NCBI RefSeq assembly: GCF_025698545.1
Contig: NC_068566.1
Location: 2,339,362 to 2,403,361 of the forward strand
From: Gossypium raimondii
Taxonomy: Eukaryota; Streptophyta; Magnoliopsida; Malvales; Malvaceae
Length of the DNA: 64,000 nucleotides
Reading direction: 5' to 3'
In this document: piece after piece, positions 1 to 11,976 of the stretch
How positions within the stretch are numbered: the stretch's first letter is position 1
Layout: every line of letters starts with the position of its first letter
Program-made: the position numbers and the translations under genes
Notes under the pieces: generated by a model
Told to the model about the DNA's origin: nothing
The model's database searches: none
The model's input: the letters and a program-made list of their open reading frames with translations, nothing else

Positions 1-584
1 TTATGAGTAAGCAAGTACGGTAGTGACTGAGATTTTTATAATTTTTTCCAAGTTTCGTTAAAAAGGAAAATAATAAAATCTATAAAGATATGACCAAATA
101 TGTATAAATTAAAAATGAAGACTTCTTTTATTTTGTTGTTCTGAAAATTTTTATTTTTTATTTTTTTAGATTGGGATTGGAACAAAAAAAAAAAGAGTGA
201 ATTTCAATTAACAAGTTTGACTTTGGAACTCGACTAAAGGTGTTGAAATTGGATAGATCAATAATCTGGAAAAAAAAATCGATTGACCCATGATTCAGTA
301 CGAATTAATTGAACTAAAATAACAAAAAAAAATTAGTTGAGACAACATTCAAATTATCAACCCAAATTCCATAAACCATGACCTCAACATTAATAAAAAG
401 TCGAAAATGTTAAACTAAACTCGACATTTACAGGAGTTAATATTTGAAATCAATCTTGTCAATCAAAATTCTCTTATTTTATCTCCACTCCGATCTCATG
501 AAGTCAATAGTCAAAACCTTATATTAAATATGGTCTAACTTCTTAACATATTTAGGGAAATAATAAAAAGGTATGATTATATCT
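1..584. other. Intergenic, AT-rich, no gene seen
   Basis: No open frame of family type and no recognisable repeat end is visible in this stretch. Confidence 0.5.
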
Positions 585-732
585 GTTTTTTTTGAAATAA
601 TGTTTAAAATTACCCATAGTCCCTCCACAACCCATAAATAGGAAAATAATACGCTTCAACATACTCAAACCTACATCTTCCTGCGTTGGTAACAACAGTC
701 ATGTCAATCGAGCTAAGAACTATTCGACATAA
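585..732 (-). mobile_element. SINE copy 1 (tRNA-derived family)
   Basis: Read on the minus strand this is a diverged copy of the roughly 140-bp family best seen at 42786-42930. It keeps an A-box-like TTAGCTCGATTG core, a stretch matching the B-box region, the TATTTATGGGTTG segment, and a short A-rich 3' tail (a T run at 586-593 on the plus strand). Confidence 0.6.
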
Positions 733-1689
733 GATGAGAATTCTTGAATAATATATGAATTTACTAATGGCCCCAACAATGAACTGGCAAGACTTGCCCT
801 TCTTAACTACATCACACAGTGCGTGCAATCAATGTTTAAATGATCTTTTTTTTCTTTTCTTTTCCCCTCTGTTACTGCTCTTTGAATTAAAGGATGTTGA
901 TATATCGAGACAAAATTAAAAAAGAAGGGGGGGGAAAGTGATAATGGAAGACAAGAAAACAAAGAGGGAAAATAAAAAGGTTGAAAATGACCCCCCAAAA
1001 TATAACACTGTCTTGTTAGTGGAGAAGCTACTTATACATGATTGCAACTCAAAAAGAAAAATTTTGGTTGGTGGTAAAAAATCGGTTCAAATGATTTCGT
1101 TCGATGAATTTTGATCGAGTTGGTTTAATTAAATTAATCATGATTATTAAAATAATTTTGTGTGCAGTTAAAATAAATTATCTCGATAAGTTATTAGTTT
1201 TTGAAATTGTAATCAAATTAATGATTTAATTGACTTTTAATATATATATTTTATTTTTAAATGTATATAATATAAAAGTTAATTGAAACCCAACTCAAAC
1301 TCGATCTTATTTAACGCTAATTTACCATTAAAGTTGAAAAATGCATGCTTTTAAAAAAATTGATAGTGTTCATCATTGCTGCTAAAAGTGTTTCTCAAAA
1401 GATTAAATGCCAATTTTAAACATGATTTTGTAAAGTGAAAGATTTAACGAGAGGATGAAAAATTAATTTAATTGATAAGCACTTTTTCAAAATTCAGATT
1501 AAAATCCCAATTTAAAATTAATGTTTGACTGTTTGTTTACATTTTTTTTTGTTGGTTTTAAATTGAATAGATCGATTGCTCTCGATTAAGGTTTTATCTG
1601 TAAAAAGTCATCTGTTAATTGTATAGTTATTAAAAGTTTTTTTTTATTTACTTTCTTTCATATAAGTGTAGGATCACAATCTATGGTCT
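733..1689. other. Intergenic, no gene seen
   Basis: AT-rich sequence with poly-purine and poly-pyrimidine runs (840-960). Short open frames here have no family character and no splice context. Confidence 0.45.
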
Positions 1690-1823
1690 TTGTTTTCTGA
1701 TACAATGCCTAGAACTACTAATAGTCCCTCATCAACACTTAAATAGGAGGATCATATACTTCAACGCACATGAACCCACGTCCTCTTACACTCATACCAA
1801 TCAAGTTAAGACTCAATCGACAA
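1690..1823 (-). mobile_element. SINE copy 2 (tRNA-derived family)
   Basis: Minus-strand copy of the same family. It shows the conserved GAGTCTTAACTTGATTGG start, a GGGTTCATGTG box-B-like core, the AGGAGGA motif and the GTTCTAGGCATTGTATC 3' end followed by A-rich sequence. Confidence 0.65.
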
Positions 1824-4069
1824 AAAAATCTATATTTTTAAATGAAGAAAATAGTTTGAAATATTGATATTCTAAGTTTACTCTTACTTTCCACCAATAA
1901 CCTGGCCATGATAATTGATCCCCCTATAAATTGTCCTCATTTTGGCACTAGACTAGCTGATAAAGATCTCCATAGCTATGTTTTATTAGATAATGATATA
2001 TTTGGTCCCTATAATTTGTTATTTTATTAGGGTATAGATCTAACATTGTCTAATATTTTAAAGGTTTTAGTCCTTATATTTTTCAAAATTTTGAAATTTA
2101 GTTATTTTATTTTTAATTTTAGGAGTTTAATCCTCTATTTGTCTAGTTTAAAATTATAGTCCAATTAAATTTGAATATATATAGTCAATTGAAGTATTGA
2201 ATTTTTAAATCAAAACTGTTAAATATTAAAATACAACAATTCAAATTTAATAGAAATCCACTAGGCTTATAAATTAGACTTTAAATTTCAAAGCAAAGGG
2301 ATCAAATTTCAAAAGTCCAAAAGTATAGGACTGAAGGCATAATTGAACCTTTATAGGAAGAAAGCAACATTTAAGTCAATTAACATAACTTTGAGTGTCC
2401 GAAATTGATAATTAGGTTTACTTTGATACTTGTACTTTTTGTTTGATTCATTTTAGTCCCTAAACTTGGATTTCATAAAGATTTAATGACGTGCCATAAT
2501 CTCAAAGTGTCTCATTCAAAAACCAAAACGAACCTCGTTGCCAAGTTCAGTTATCAAAATAGATCAAAAAAAATATAAGTGCTAAAGTGAACTTAATTAC
2601 CAAGTTCAGGGACTAAAATTATATTAACCCATTTAAGTTTGATAACACTGTAGGAAGCTTGGGATTTTGTTCCCCTTTCCATCCCAGAATTTTAAGATCT
2701 AACAATGTAATCTTGTTCACACATGGGACTTGCATTATGTAATCCATCATCATAATCATAATCATCTTTTTCTCATTTTTATAATATTTTTAAATATTTA
2801 TTGTGGCAGCTTTACAGACCTCGTTATAATAGAATGAAGGGAAATAGACAAAAGTGTTAATAAATACAAGATTAAAAAGATCTTTTTGTACATTGTTTAA
2901 TGTGGTCCCTCTACTTTGCAATAATTACTAAACAATGCAACTCCTTTTTCCCCATAACCCCTCTTTCCGCCATTGATATATAATGAAAAGGAAAAAGAAT
3001 GTATGGGAAAAGATCTAAATGCATTCAACCTTTTCTTTTTGCCTTAAAAAGCCTATTATGGCAATAATTAAGGTTTTAATAGTGGTTACAATCTCAATTA
3101 TTATTTTTATCAACTAGGTTTGTTTTTGCGGTTTATGTTCCGGGACGAATCCATAAATCTTTTCAGGGAGGATCAAAATCGAATAATAAGTTTTTGAGAG
3201 ATAAAAACATAATTTTATAAGGTATTAAACATGTGCAATTCTATCGCATTTTATATGAGACTTAAATAGTAATTTCTTCATTTGAGGGGGGCCAAGGCCT
3301 TGCATGCCCCTTCAGATTCGCCCCTGTGTTTTGGGTTCGCGGTTATTAGTTTCAATAATGTTATTTTCAAGATTCAGATTTGAGTTTTCTGTCTAAAAAT
3401 ATAATGTGACTTCAATTTCAATTTTTAGTACATTTCATATATAAAAGAACTATCATAGTTTTTTTTTTTTTTTTGCATATTTTGTACTCATTGGTCTCGT
3501 TGATGTTAAAATTTACCCACTAACATACTTATTTTATGTGAATTATATATCATATCATATGAGAACATCAACGTATATTAACTTGGTAAATTTTGACGAA
3601 AAATACTAACAATCGACTCAATTTTTAGAATAAAAAACAAAAGTAGAGACTAAATTATACATTTTATCAAAATACAAGGACTAACATCATATTTTAACTT
3701 TTAATAAATCTCTTAAGAGTTTGCAAGTGTGCCCTTAGTTGGCTCCATGGCTGCTTTTTCTTGAAGATAAAAAAGATACTTTTGAAAAGGTACAATTGGA
3801 TCCACAATGCCCCTTAAGTCAAAGTTTTTTTTTTTTTTTCTCTAGCAGCTTTCCTAATTATTTTAATTATTTACTAAAAAAAGGAAAAAAAAAAAAAGAG
3901 GAAAGCTTACATGATAGAATTTAGCAGTAATTGGCATCATTGTTCTACACTTTCACTTTCCGTTTTATTATTATTAATTATTTATGCTTTAGATGAAAAT
4001 CCCATAAGAAAAAAAGTATTGATATAACAAAAGGAAGAAAAAAAGGAAATTTATGTATACATATAATTA
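1824..4069. other. Intergenic repeat debris, no gene
   Basis: AT-rich DNA with decayed inverted-repeat segments of the common type 'open-frame-free, ggaccaaa/tttggtcc' (about 2000-2640 and 3470-3690) and a fragment at 3280-3330 resembling the GGGGCCAAGGCC-type repeat also seen near 24.9 kb. No coding family recognised. Confidence 0.4.
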
Positions 4070-4890
4070 GGTTTAATTTAACATTTGGTACTTAAATTTA
4101 ATTTTTTCTAATTTAGTACCTAAACTTTTTTGGCCTAATTTGGTACACATTTTTTCCCTAATTTGGCACCTAAGCTTTTTAGGTTCAATTTGGCACTTAA
4201 ATTTATTAAATATTATACAAATTACGCAAAAAACTAATGGTGTTAATTTTTTTGGTTATGCTACAAAATTATTGTTGGTATTAAAGGAAATTCGTGTTAA
4301 AAAATAGGTATTAAGCTATACTTAACGAAATAATATTAAATAGGAAAACATGAGTTTTAAAACCCAAATCAAAAGAAATTCATTATTTTCAATTAATAAA
4401 ATAATTAATTAATTAATTAAAATTAAAATTAATTGAACATATAAAATAAAAAAATCATATCATATGTCACACGTAGGTCATACATTGCTTATTTTTACTA
4501 CCTCATAAAAAAATAACATTGTTAGTATATTGGAGTAATTTGTAAAATAATTAACAAGTTCAAGTATCAAATCAAACAAAAAAAAAGATTAGGTATCAAA
4601 TTAGGAAAAAGAGTCAAGTTCAGGTACCAAATTGGATCCCGAAAAAGATTAAGTACCAACTTAAGAAGAAAAATGTCAAGTTTAAGTATCAAATTAGGAA
4701 AAAGTGTCAAGTTCAGGTACCAGATTGGATCCCGAAAAAGATTAAGTACCAACTTAAGAAGAAAAATGTCAAGTTTAAGTATCAAATTAGGAAAAAGTGT
4801 CAAGTTTGGGTATCAAATTGGACCAAAAAATGTTGATGTACTAAATTAGAAAAAAGTGTCAAGTTCAGGTATCAAATTGTTATATGTGTT
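4070..4890. mobile_element. Foldback element with tandem-repeat arms
   Basis: The left arm (about 4080-4200) and the right arm (about 4560-4890) are inverted copies of one sequence, with motifs such as TTTGGTACCTAAACTT on the left and AAGTTCAGGTACCAAATT on the right. The right arm is amplified into near-identical 93-bp units. The layout fits a Mutator-type or foldback non-autonomous transposon. Exact ends and target duplication were not resolved. Confidence 0.45.
4613..4798. repeat. Two tandem 93-bp repeats
   Basis: Units start at 4613 and 4706 (a third partial copy starts at 4799) and differ at about one base (ACCAAATTGG versus ACCAGATTGG). Because 93 is a multiple of three, one reverse frame stays open across the array. 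That open frame is a by-product of the repeat, not a gene. Confidence 0.8.
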
Positions 4891-5574
4891 ATTTATATTA
4901 ATTAAAGTAAATTGTAAAAAAAAAAATCTCGTTTTTAACTATTTTGTATATAAAGGTCAACAAACATCTCCACTTCTTGAAGTTGCTTCAGTTGAGCAGC
5001 TTTTACTTTTTTTTCTTCAATTTTTCTCAAATCCCAAATGTCTCCATCGCATGTATTCTTCATTGACAAGAAACCAAAAGAAAAGGTGGGATGGTAAAAT
5101 AATTCAGAAAAATGGCAGGGACGAATATAAGGTTAGGCAGAAATTTTGGTCCTAAAAATTAAAAATGTTTGGTTTTTTTTTTTTAAATATTTGTTTAGTG
5201 CGTTCTGAAATAATAAAATTATAAATTAATATATGAAAAAATAAAATTATATTTTGATCTCTTCAAAATTATAATTAAATTTTGGCTCTTTAAAGAATTT
5301 CTATATTCATTTCGGCGATGGATTATCTTTTAAAAATCGAGTTTTGAAGTAGGATGATGCAACTTTTAATTAAAATATTAGGATTCAAGTCAAGTCAAGT
5401 TAGCCGCACCATCTTATCTTGATAAATTAATCAATATATATTTATTTTAATTTTATAAATAGTTTTATATTTTTTTAATTATAATTTTTGAAAATAATAT
5501 TTTAATAATATTTCATAATCTGTATGTCATTTAACTTTTGTAAAAAATATTTAATTGTATAAATTATTTAATAT
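4891..5574. other. Intergenic, no gene seen
   Basis: AT-rich. Poly-T and poly-A runs and short uninformative open frames only. Confidence 0.4.
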
Positions 5575-5905
5575 GCCGGGACAAGACTAGTAAGAGTAGA
5601 AGAAAATTTATTGTTTGATGCCGAGTTATGAAATATTTTGAATGGCCTAACTCTACTAAAAAAACAAGGGTTGGGAAGAATTTTGATTCATACAGATCAT
5701 CTCGAGGTGGTCCAAGAAATAAAAAGGAATTCTTCAACAAATTCAATATCTAGACGGGTTAGGCGAATCTAGAAGTTGTTACAATATAAAGAGTTTTGGG
5801 TGGTAATACATATCCCTAAGGAAGCCAATCACGTTGTTAATAGCATTGCCAAAATCGCTTCTGTCGATGTGGAGAGAGTGAATGTGTTAAAGTCCTTTTG
5901 GTTTT
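5575..5905 (+). pseudogene. Dead LINE-type RNase H domain fragment
   Basis: One plus-strand frame reads like the RNase H-like (RVT_3) tail of plant non-LTR retrotransposons: FDAEL, then NILNGLTLLKKQG, then HTDHLEVVQEI, then IHIPKEANHVVNSIAKIAS, ending near KSFWF. The order and spacing match the usual AEL...DGL...TDSLEVV...HIPREAN.VAD.LAK pattern. Two in-frame stops interrupt it (TGA after FDAEL, TAG after RRVRRI), and the final catalytic-type Asp of VAD is Asn. No reverse transcriptase is attached. It is a 5'-truncated decayed relic. Confidence 0.65.
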
Positions 5906-7786
5906 CTTGTATCACCAAAAAAAAAAAAATCAAATAAAATCATATTCGAAACAAAGTGGGAACAAAATGTGTAAAAAAATCGGGTCAAGATTAAAACAAA
6001 CAAAAACCAACTCGTCCCACCCAATTACCATATCTAACAAGAAAAACTGAAAAATTGAAAATTGATCCGAATCGAGGTTTTGGATGATTTATAGAATGGA
6101 AGTTCAAAAACCACAGTTACTCATAACTAAAGCGAATCCTATTTTTCATTTAATATGTGATTAATTTTAATTTTATGATATAAAAAGTAATATTTTATAT
6201 TTAAAATAGTGAAAATAATTAAAGTTCTTAAAAAATATTCAATTTTTAAAAATAACTAACATTAAATTTTATCAAATAATATTCAAAAGCCATAACACAA
6301 CCATAAATTAATATGAAAAAACGGAATCACACTTAATCGAATTACGATGAATAACTAAAAAAATCTGACCAAACTAAACCGATATCCGCAATGAGTTTTT
6401 ATTTTCTTATTTTTTATAGATACAAAAATCTTTAGTTTTGATGGCCAAAATACAACCACCAAGAACGTTAATAAAGCTTTTCTAACGAGAAAAATGGTAA
6501 TTACTTTCAGTTGAAACGACTAAGAAAATTTTTTAAGTCTTTTGCCTTTTAATATAATAATTCTTTGTATTAGTTGAAAACTTGAAATTGTACCATTAAA
6601 GGAAAGAAGAAGATTTTGTTTGACAGCCAACTTGTATCTAACTATAATTATTATAATAATAGGGATTAAGTGAAAATCAAAGGCTGAAACTTTCTAATAT
6701 TTTCGTGGTCAACCTCGGGTTTCGATATCTTTATTATATTTTAATTTGACATAATTTCAATCATTTCACTTATGTCATTAGTTAATTTAAATAGTTAACA
6801 TTGTTATTTATTCCGATCAAATTATTAACATTAAATTATTTTTAATTTAATGCGTGACGAGATATGTATTTTTTTATTAAAAAAACGTTTCACATCTATT
6901 CTTTAATCATATTAATTAACAATGCAAATTATTTGAGTTAAATAGACGTGTTCACGTGTTAGGTTGTTTACGCCAGTTAGGTTGGCTCGACGTACTTTGG
7001 ATTGTGAGTGGACAAATTTTATTTTATTACTTCAGATCGGTCCAACCCAATCTGAAATTTTTAATAGTTTTTTTATATTTTTTGTTAACATGACATGTCA
7101 CATTAGCACCGTTAACGATTAAATCAGTCAATTTGATGGTTTTCGTTAACGAAGTGACTTAGTTGATTTTTTTGGTAATTATTAATAGCTCAATAAAGGA
7201 TGAACCTTTTCCCAGCTTGATTTTTTTTCTTACTAAAAGATTTTTTTATCCTTAAACTCTTTTTAAATACCCTAATTTGTTTTTCTCTAAATCAGGTAAT
7301 GGCATTATAAAAATAGAAAGATTAAATTATGTAAAGTTAAAGTACGAAATCAAATTTCAGCATAATAAAGGGACCAAAACTATAATTTAACCTATTTTCA
7401 TGCAACCCTAACATTATTACCCTAAATAATCTAAGATAGATATATGGTATTTAGGAATTTCTTGGCCTAAAGATTGCAAACCTAGCTTTTAGATATGCCA
7501 ACTTAGGAAACCATTAGCCAACCTAATTATTTGATTTGGAATATGGTGGGATATATATATGAAAGCAGCCAATCTGTTCCTTTTAGGTGAAATTTGGTTG
7601 GCCTTAAAATTTTGTAGACCCTTAATTTTTTGGGTATAAAAAAAGGAAAACCTAGCATGACTTAACTATTGCGGTGCAACAAATAATTGATGGTTGATAT
7701 TCGAGTGACGACTATACTGTGCTAATATGACTAGGTTGCCAAATTCCTGCCTGGTGGGACAATGGGGATTGCTTTATTTTGAGTAC
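5906..7786. other. Intergenic repeat debris, no gene
   Basis: AT-rich. Segments near 5950-6110 and 6950-7060 carry GGTCGGGT/ACCCGACC-type words shared with the hAT-like repeats listed elsewhere. No gene seen. Confidence 0.4.
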
Positions 7787-7923
7787 GTGGGGTATGGATT
7801 CGTAGTTGGGTGCGGTGTGATATGTTTAATTTACTTTTTATCTCATGTTATAATATTTAATCTCACTGTCACTGTTGTTTTTATATTAACCGTAAATAAA
7901 CGCACTGTCCATCCAAACTAAGC
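7787..7923 (-). mobile_element. Tourist-like MITE copy (family T, diverged)
   Basis: The reverse complement matches the copies at 8609 and 21301: GTTTGGATGG terminal repeat, GTGAGATTAAATA core, ATGAGATAAAAAGTAAATTAAAC, and a second terminal repeat. Its ends are more diverged and a TTA duplication is not clear. Confidence 0.55.
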
Positions 7924-7934
7924 CCTAGTAAATT

Positions 7935-8230
7935 ATTCTTTTTATATTATCGGGTTTAAGTAATATTTAGTCTTTGAGTTTAGTTGTTTTTTTTTATTTA
8001 TCTTTGAAATTTTTTGTCAGTATTAATTTTAGAATTTGACAATTTTATTAATTTTGATCCTTAAATTCGATGTTAAGAAATGATGATATGACACTATGAA
8101 ATTGTCGAATCTAAATTCAAGGACCAAATTGATTTTTTTTCTAAATTCCAAGAATAAAATGGACAAAAAAATATAAAAACCAAGTTGAAAAATGTTGTAA
8201 AGTTCAAGAATTAAATGTTGCTTTATAAAT
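7935..8230. repeat. Imperfect inverted repeat
   Basis: The left arm (from about 7950, TTTAGTCTTTGAG) and the right arm (to about 8225, GTTCAAGAATTAAATG) are imperfect inverted copies around a centre near 8080. It is probably an old MITE. No clear target duplication. Confidence 0.35.
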
Positions 8231-8608
8231 GGTAACTAGTTTTTGTCGCATGGAATTAATTTAAAGTTAAATCTAATCTTTTTAATATTGTTTGATTAAT
8301 GAGAATGCTTGTTGGATCGAGTGATAACGATTTTTATATTCCTTAAATAATATTTTATATTCGAATTTTGCAATTGAAAAAAATGATAAGATAACTTGCC
8401 CTCAATTCAGGGGTATGATCCAACTTAACTCGTAATTTAATAAAAAAATCAATGTAACTATGGAGATTGAAATCTCATATTGAGAAAAAAAAATGCAGAT
8501 GTTTAGCTATTGTTTATTAATCACTTTTGGGCTCGGGCTGCTCCAAAAACAGGCACGGGTTTGAAGTTCCTTCTTTTTTGGAACAAGATCACTTCTTGAA
8601 CTAACTTA

Positions 8609-8749
8609 GAGTGAGTTTGGATGGGTGGTGCATTTATCTACGATTGGTGTAAAAGAAAAATAGTGAATGTGAGATTAGATACTATAGCGTGAGATAAAAA
8701 GTAAATTAAACGCACCACACTGCAATCCACTACCCATCCAAACCCACCC
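8609..8749 (+). mobile_element. Tourist-like MITE copy (family T), TSD TTA
   Basis: A 141-bp element with terminal inverted repeats GAGTGAGTTTGGATGGG and, at the other end, the complement of GGGTGGGTTTGGATGGG. TTA lies on each side (8606-8608 and 8750-8752). A 3-bp TTA duplication and GGGTGNGTTTGG-like ends are the PIF/Harbinger (Tourist) pattern. It has no coding capacity. Confidence 0.8.
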
Positions 8750-8752
8750 TTA

Positions 8753-9814
8753 ATCTGATGCATGAACAACTCTAACCTAAACAACCTTTAGGTTAGCCAT
8801 TCACGTAAAATGAGCAAGTTAGGGTAAAATTCGACTCATAATTCTAACTAACTCTAGGTTAAACAACTACATTCATTATTAATCATACATGAATATGGCT
8901 CAAACCCAAATCGATCCACGAACATCTTTTGTCATCAATGAGATTTAATAGTTAGGGTTGAGAAAAAAAATGAAAAACGAATAAAAAAATCCAAGCCGAT
9001 GGTATTTCAACGAGTTATCTTTTGAGAACATGAGAAATTCAATTAGCCGCCCGTGAACAGTTGCGGTTTTTGATCCGGTCAGGGTTCAAACCAATGAACC
9101 CCTAAAATACAACCGGGTCATTCGGCGAGGATTTGGTAGTTTCTTCCATAAAGCTCGTTGCCCAATATCTTCCGGCAACTCGTCAAAGCCATGGTTGGAT
9201 TTTCCAGCAGCTTTAGTGTTTTGTCTTCAGTGGTGTCCTAACCCCTAAACAATGATTATGAAAATATGGGACTGCATTATTAGAGAATCTGAGTTTTTTT
9301 TTAATGAAGTTGGAATATTGCTTTACGGTTTATTATTCCATCTCATTGGAGGGAATAAAGTGATGATCTTGTGAGTGGTAATGTGAATGCCATTAATACA
9401 ATGTTCTAAAATAATCTTAAAAATCCCAAATTGATTTTTTTTTTATAGAGCATGACAGAAATTTTTATTAAAAAAAACCAGACAGATCATGTCTTCGGTT
9501 TGAACATTCCAAAAATTATTAAATGTGCTTTGATTCTGATGAGGGGGTTGAGTAACTTTGCTTGTACAACTCACTCTAGCTCTGTAATCAATGGGAAACT
9601 ATATATATATATATCTAATTATTTCATACATTGGAATTTAAAAAATATATAAATAAAATTGTTAGGATGAATAGTGTATAGTAAAAATAAATAAATTATA
9701 TATAAAGGAATATTATACGATAATTTTTTAATTTTATTTGGGAGGGTAATGGTTAGTGTATCAAATATTAATATTATACGTAAAAAAAAAAGGGGACAGA
9801 CACTGGCTTCAGCC
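8753..9814. other. Intergenic; contains a GC-richer island
   Basis: Mostly AT-rich. The stretch 8990-9245 is clearly less AT-rich than its surroundings and has an open plus frame of about 50 codons from about 9095 to 9243, with no start context and no family I recognise. It may be a decayed gene or organelle-derived fragment. Confidence 0.35.
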
Positions 9815-10387
9815 TAGACTTGATCATGGGCCAGACCATCAACGACTCGCTCGGAAAATATACTTGGACAAAAAAATAAGACTCATTTTTAAAATGGGTC
9901 AGACTTTGGGTAAGATTTTTTGAATCAACATGGCCCGAATTTGCCTAATTTTTTTGTACATGTTGTTGTTTACTATTGTTTTGTTGTCATGCTACTATTT
10001 TATTACTATTATTTTGTTGTTATTTTTGAATATTGTATAATTATTGTTTCATTATTAATTTTGCTACTATTTTAGAACCATTTGTTTGTCAATTTGCAAC
10101 TATCTTAGTGTTATTTAAGTATAGAGGTTTTTTAAATGTATTTTCACTTTGTTGAGAAACATTTATTTTAATGTTTTTAGTGTATTTGATGTATTATATT
10201 TTTTAAAATTTGTTTTTATATAATAAATAATATAAAAAAATTAATATGAGCAAGCTGAGCTCGGGTTAGTATTTTTTATCTAGGTCAAGCTTCGGCAAAA
10301 TTTTATGCCCATTTTCAGGCTGAGCTTGAATTTAGGAAACGAACCTAGAATTTTTCACCAACTCGACCCAACCCATGATCAGGTCTA
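9815..10387. mobile_element. hAT-like non-autonomous element (family H, copy 1)
   Basis: A 573-bp segment. It starts TAGACTTGATCATGGG and ends with the complement of TAGACCTGATCATGGG, so it has about 16-bp inverted ends. Flanking 8-mers CTTCAGCC and CTTTGACC agree at only 5 of 8 positions. The interior (TTGTTGTT-rich, then GAGAAACATTTATTTTAATG) is shared with the element at 21799-22387. Assignment to hAT rests on the TAGRNNTG-like ends and possible 8-bp duplications. Confidence 0.55.
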
Positions 10388-11976
10388 CTTTGACCCCTCG
10401 AATTGGGAAAATTGCTTTCCAAGCAAGATTTTCAGAACTAGATACGTGGTCCAACGGTTCAATTGGTTTAATTAAATAGACCGTTAAAAGTTCAGAAAAA
10501 ATAAAAAAAAATAAAAAAAAATCAGTTCGACCAATCTAGTTCCTCTTCAAAATATTACCTTGGTTAGCCTAATTCAATTTAAACATCATTATTTTTAAAT
10601 CCAGATTATAAAATAATATAATAATAAACTTACTTTTTAGCCTACAAAAATTTATACATTTCCTAAAATTTATTTCTTGCTTTACCCTCATTTATATGCA
10701 AGATTTGTTATAGAAAAATTATTTCATACATTGCTTAATTATAATATATATTGACAATAGATGTTGTTTAATTATGTGAGATTATTGTATTCTTAATTAA
10801 TATTCTAAAAATATTTAATTTTTAAAAAATTATTTACAAAATAAAAAATCATTAACCTATTAAACAAGGATAAATCTCAAAACTATATTTGAATTTTGGT
10901 TTAATATGTAATTTTATACATGAGTTTTGATTTTGTGCAATTTTATGCATAAAATATTGATTTAATTCAATTTTCACAAATTATTAATACAATTATTGAT
11001 ATAACATCATTTTTTATATATTACATACACAAATAATTATATTTATCTAATGTAAAAATAAATTGATGTATTTATTTCTTTAAATATCTATGATTGAATC
11101 AAAATTAAAGTTTCATGTATATATTTGAACCATAATCAAAATTTGATGTGTATAATTTACACCAAATCAATATTTATGTATCAAATTGTAAATTAAATCA
11201 AAGTTTAAGTATAAGTTTGAAATTTGCCCCTATTAAATAATAATCAAACCAATGGACCAATGGTTTGTGGAAAGTGCGAAAGTTCAAGTCACTATGTAGA
11301 CTACAAAGGTATCGCTCTTGCTCTGCGTGTGGGCACGTGGTTTCACGTGCGCCTTGATTTTCCTAAGCCTCGGTCGGTGGTTCTCCTTTTTTTTTTTTTT
11401 TTTCTTAATGGGCCTTTTATTACAACCCAAAAACTTATGGGTCACTTAACCCGAATCTGTTATTGCCATACGTAGAGGTGTTAATGGCCGGGCTACTCGG
11501 CCCGCTTTAGATAAAGTATTTTGGACTTCGGGTCGGCCCATTTCATTATTCAAAATATATAAATAATTTTATATTAATATTTATATGTTTTTATGATTAA
11601 AATTAAATAAAACCAACTATTTGGGTGGAGCGAGCCATAGCTCTAAAAAGAAATTTAGTCTCAATATTTACACATTTAAACAAATGTTGTGGGCTACATT
11701 TGTTAATCGGGACAAATTTGCCAGAATGTGTAAACTTTGAGTGCTAAATTTATTATTATACAAATAAAAATTATGTAGAATTGATGAAAAAATTAATGAT
11801 ATGATTAATGGTGCTTAGTTGCTCATTTTCAAAATTCACAAAAATAAAATTGTTCAAGTTTTTTGAGAGAGACTAATTTGCTTGATATTGGAATTGAGAG
11901 GGACCGGAGAGGTCATTTTACCAAAAGAATAGTACTTACAAACTGTAGCGTTTATCAACATTTAAACCAGTGGAGA
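10388..11976. other. Intergenic, no gene seen
   Basis: AT-rich. It includes two CACGTG G-boxes at 11334 and 11344 in a small GC-richer island, and the start of a possible hAT-like repeat at about 11476 (AGAGGTGTTAATGG, then GGCCGGGCTACTCGGCC). No gene begins here. The receptor kinase at 11977 ends here, so this is its 3' flank. Confidence 0.4.

Noticed and set aside
4567-4803. 78-codon reverse-strand open frame with repeated residues
   Set aside because: It is produced by the 93-bp tandem repeat, whose unit length is a multiple of three. No start context, homology or splice signals.
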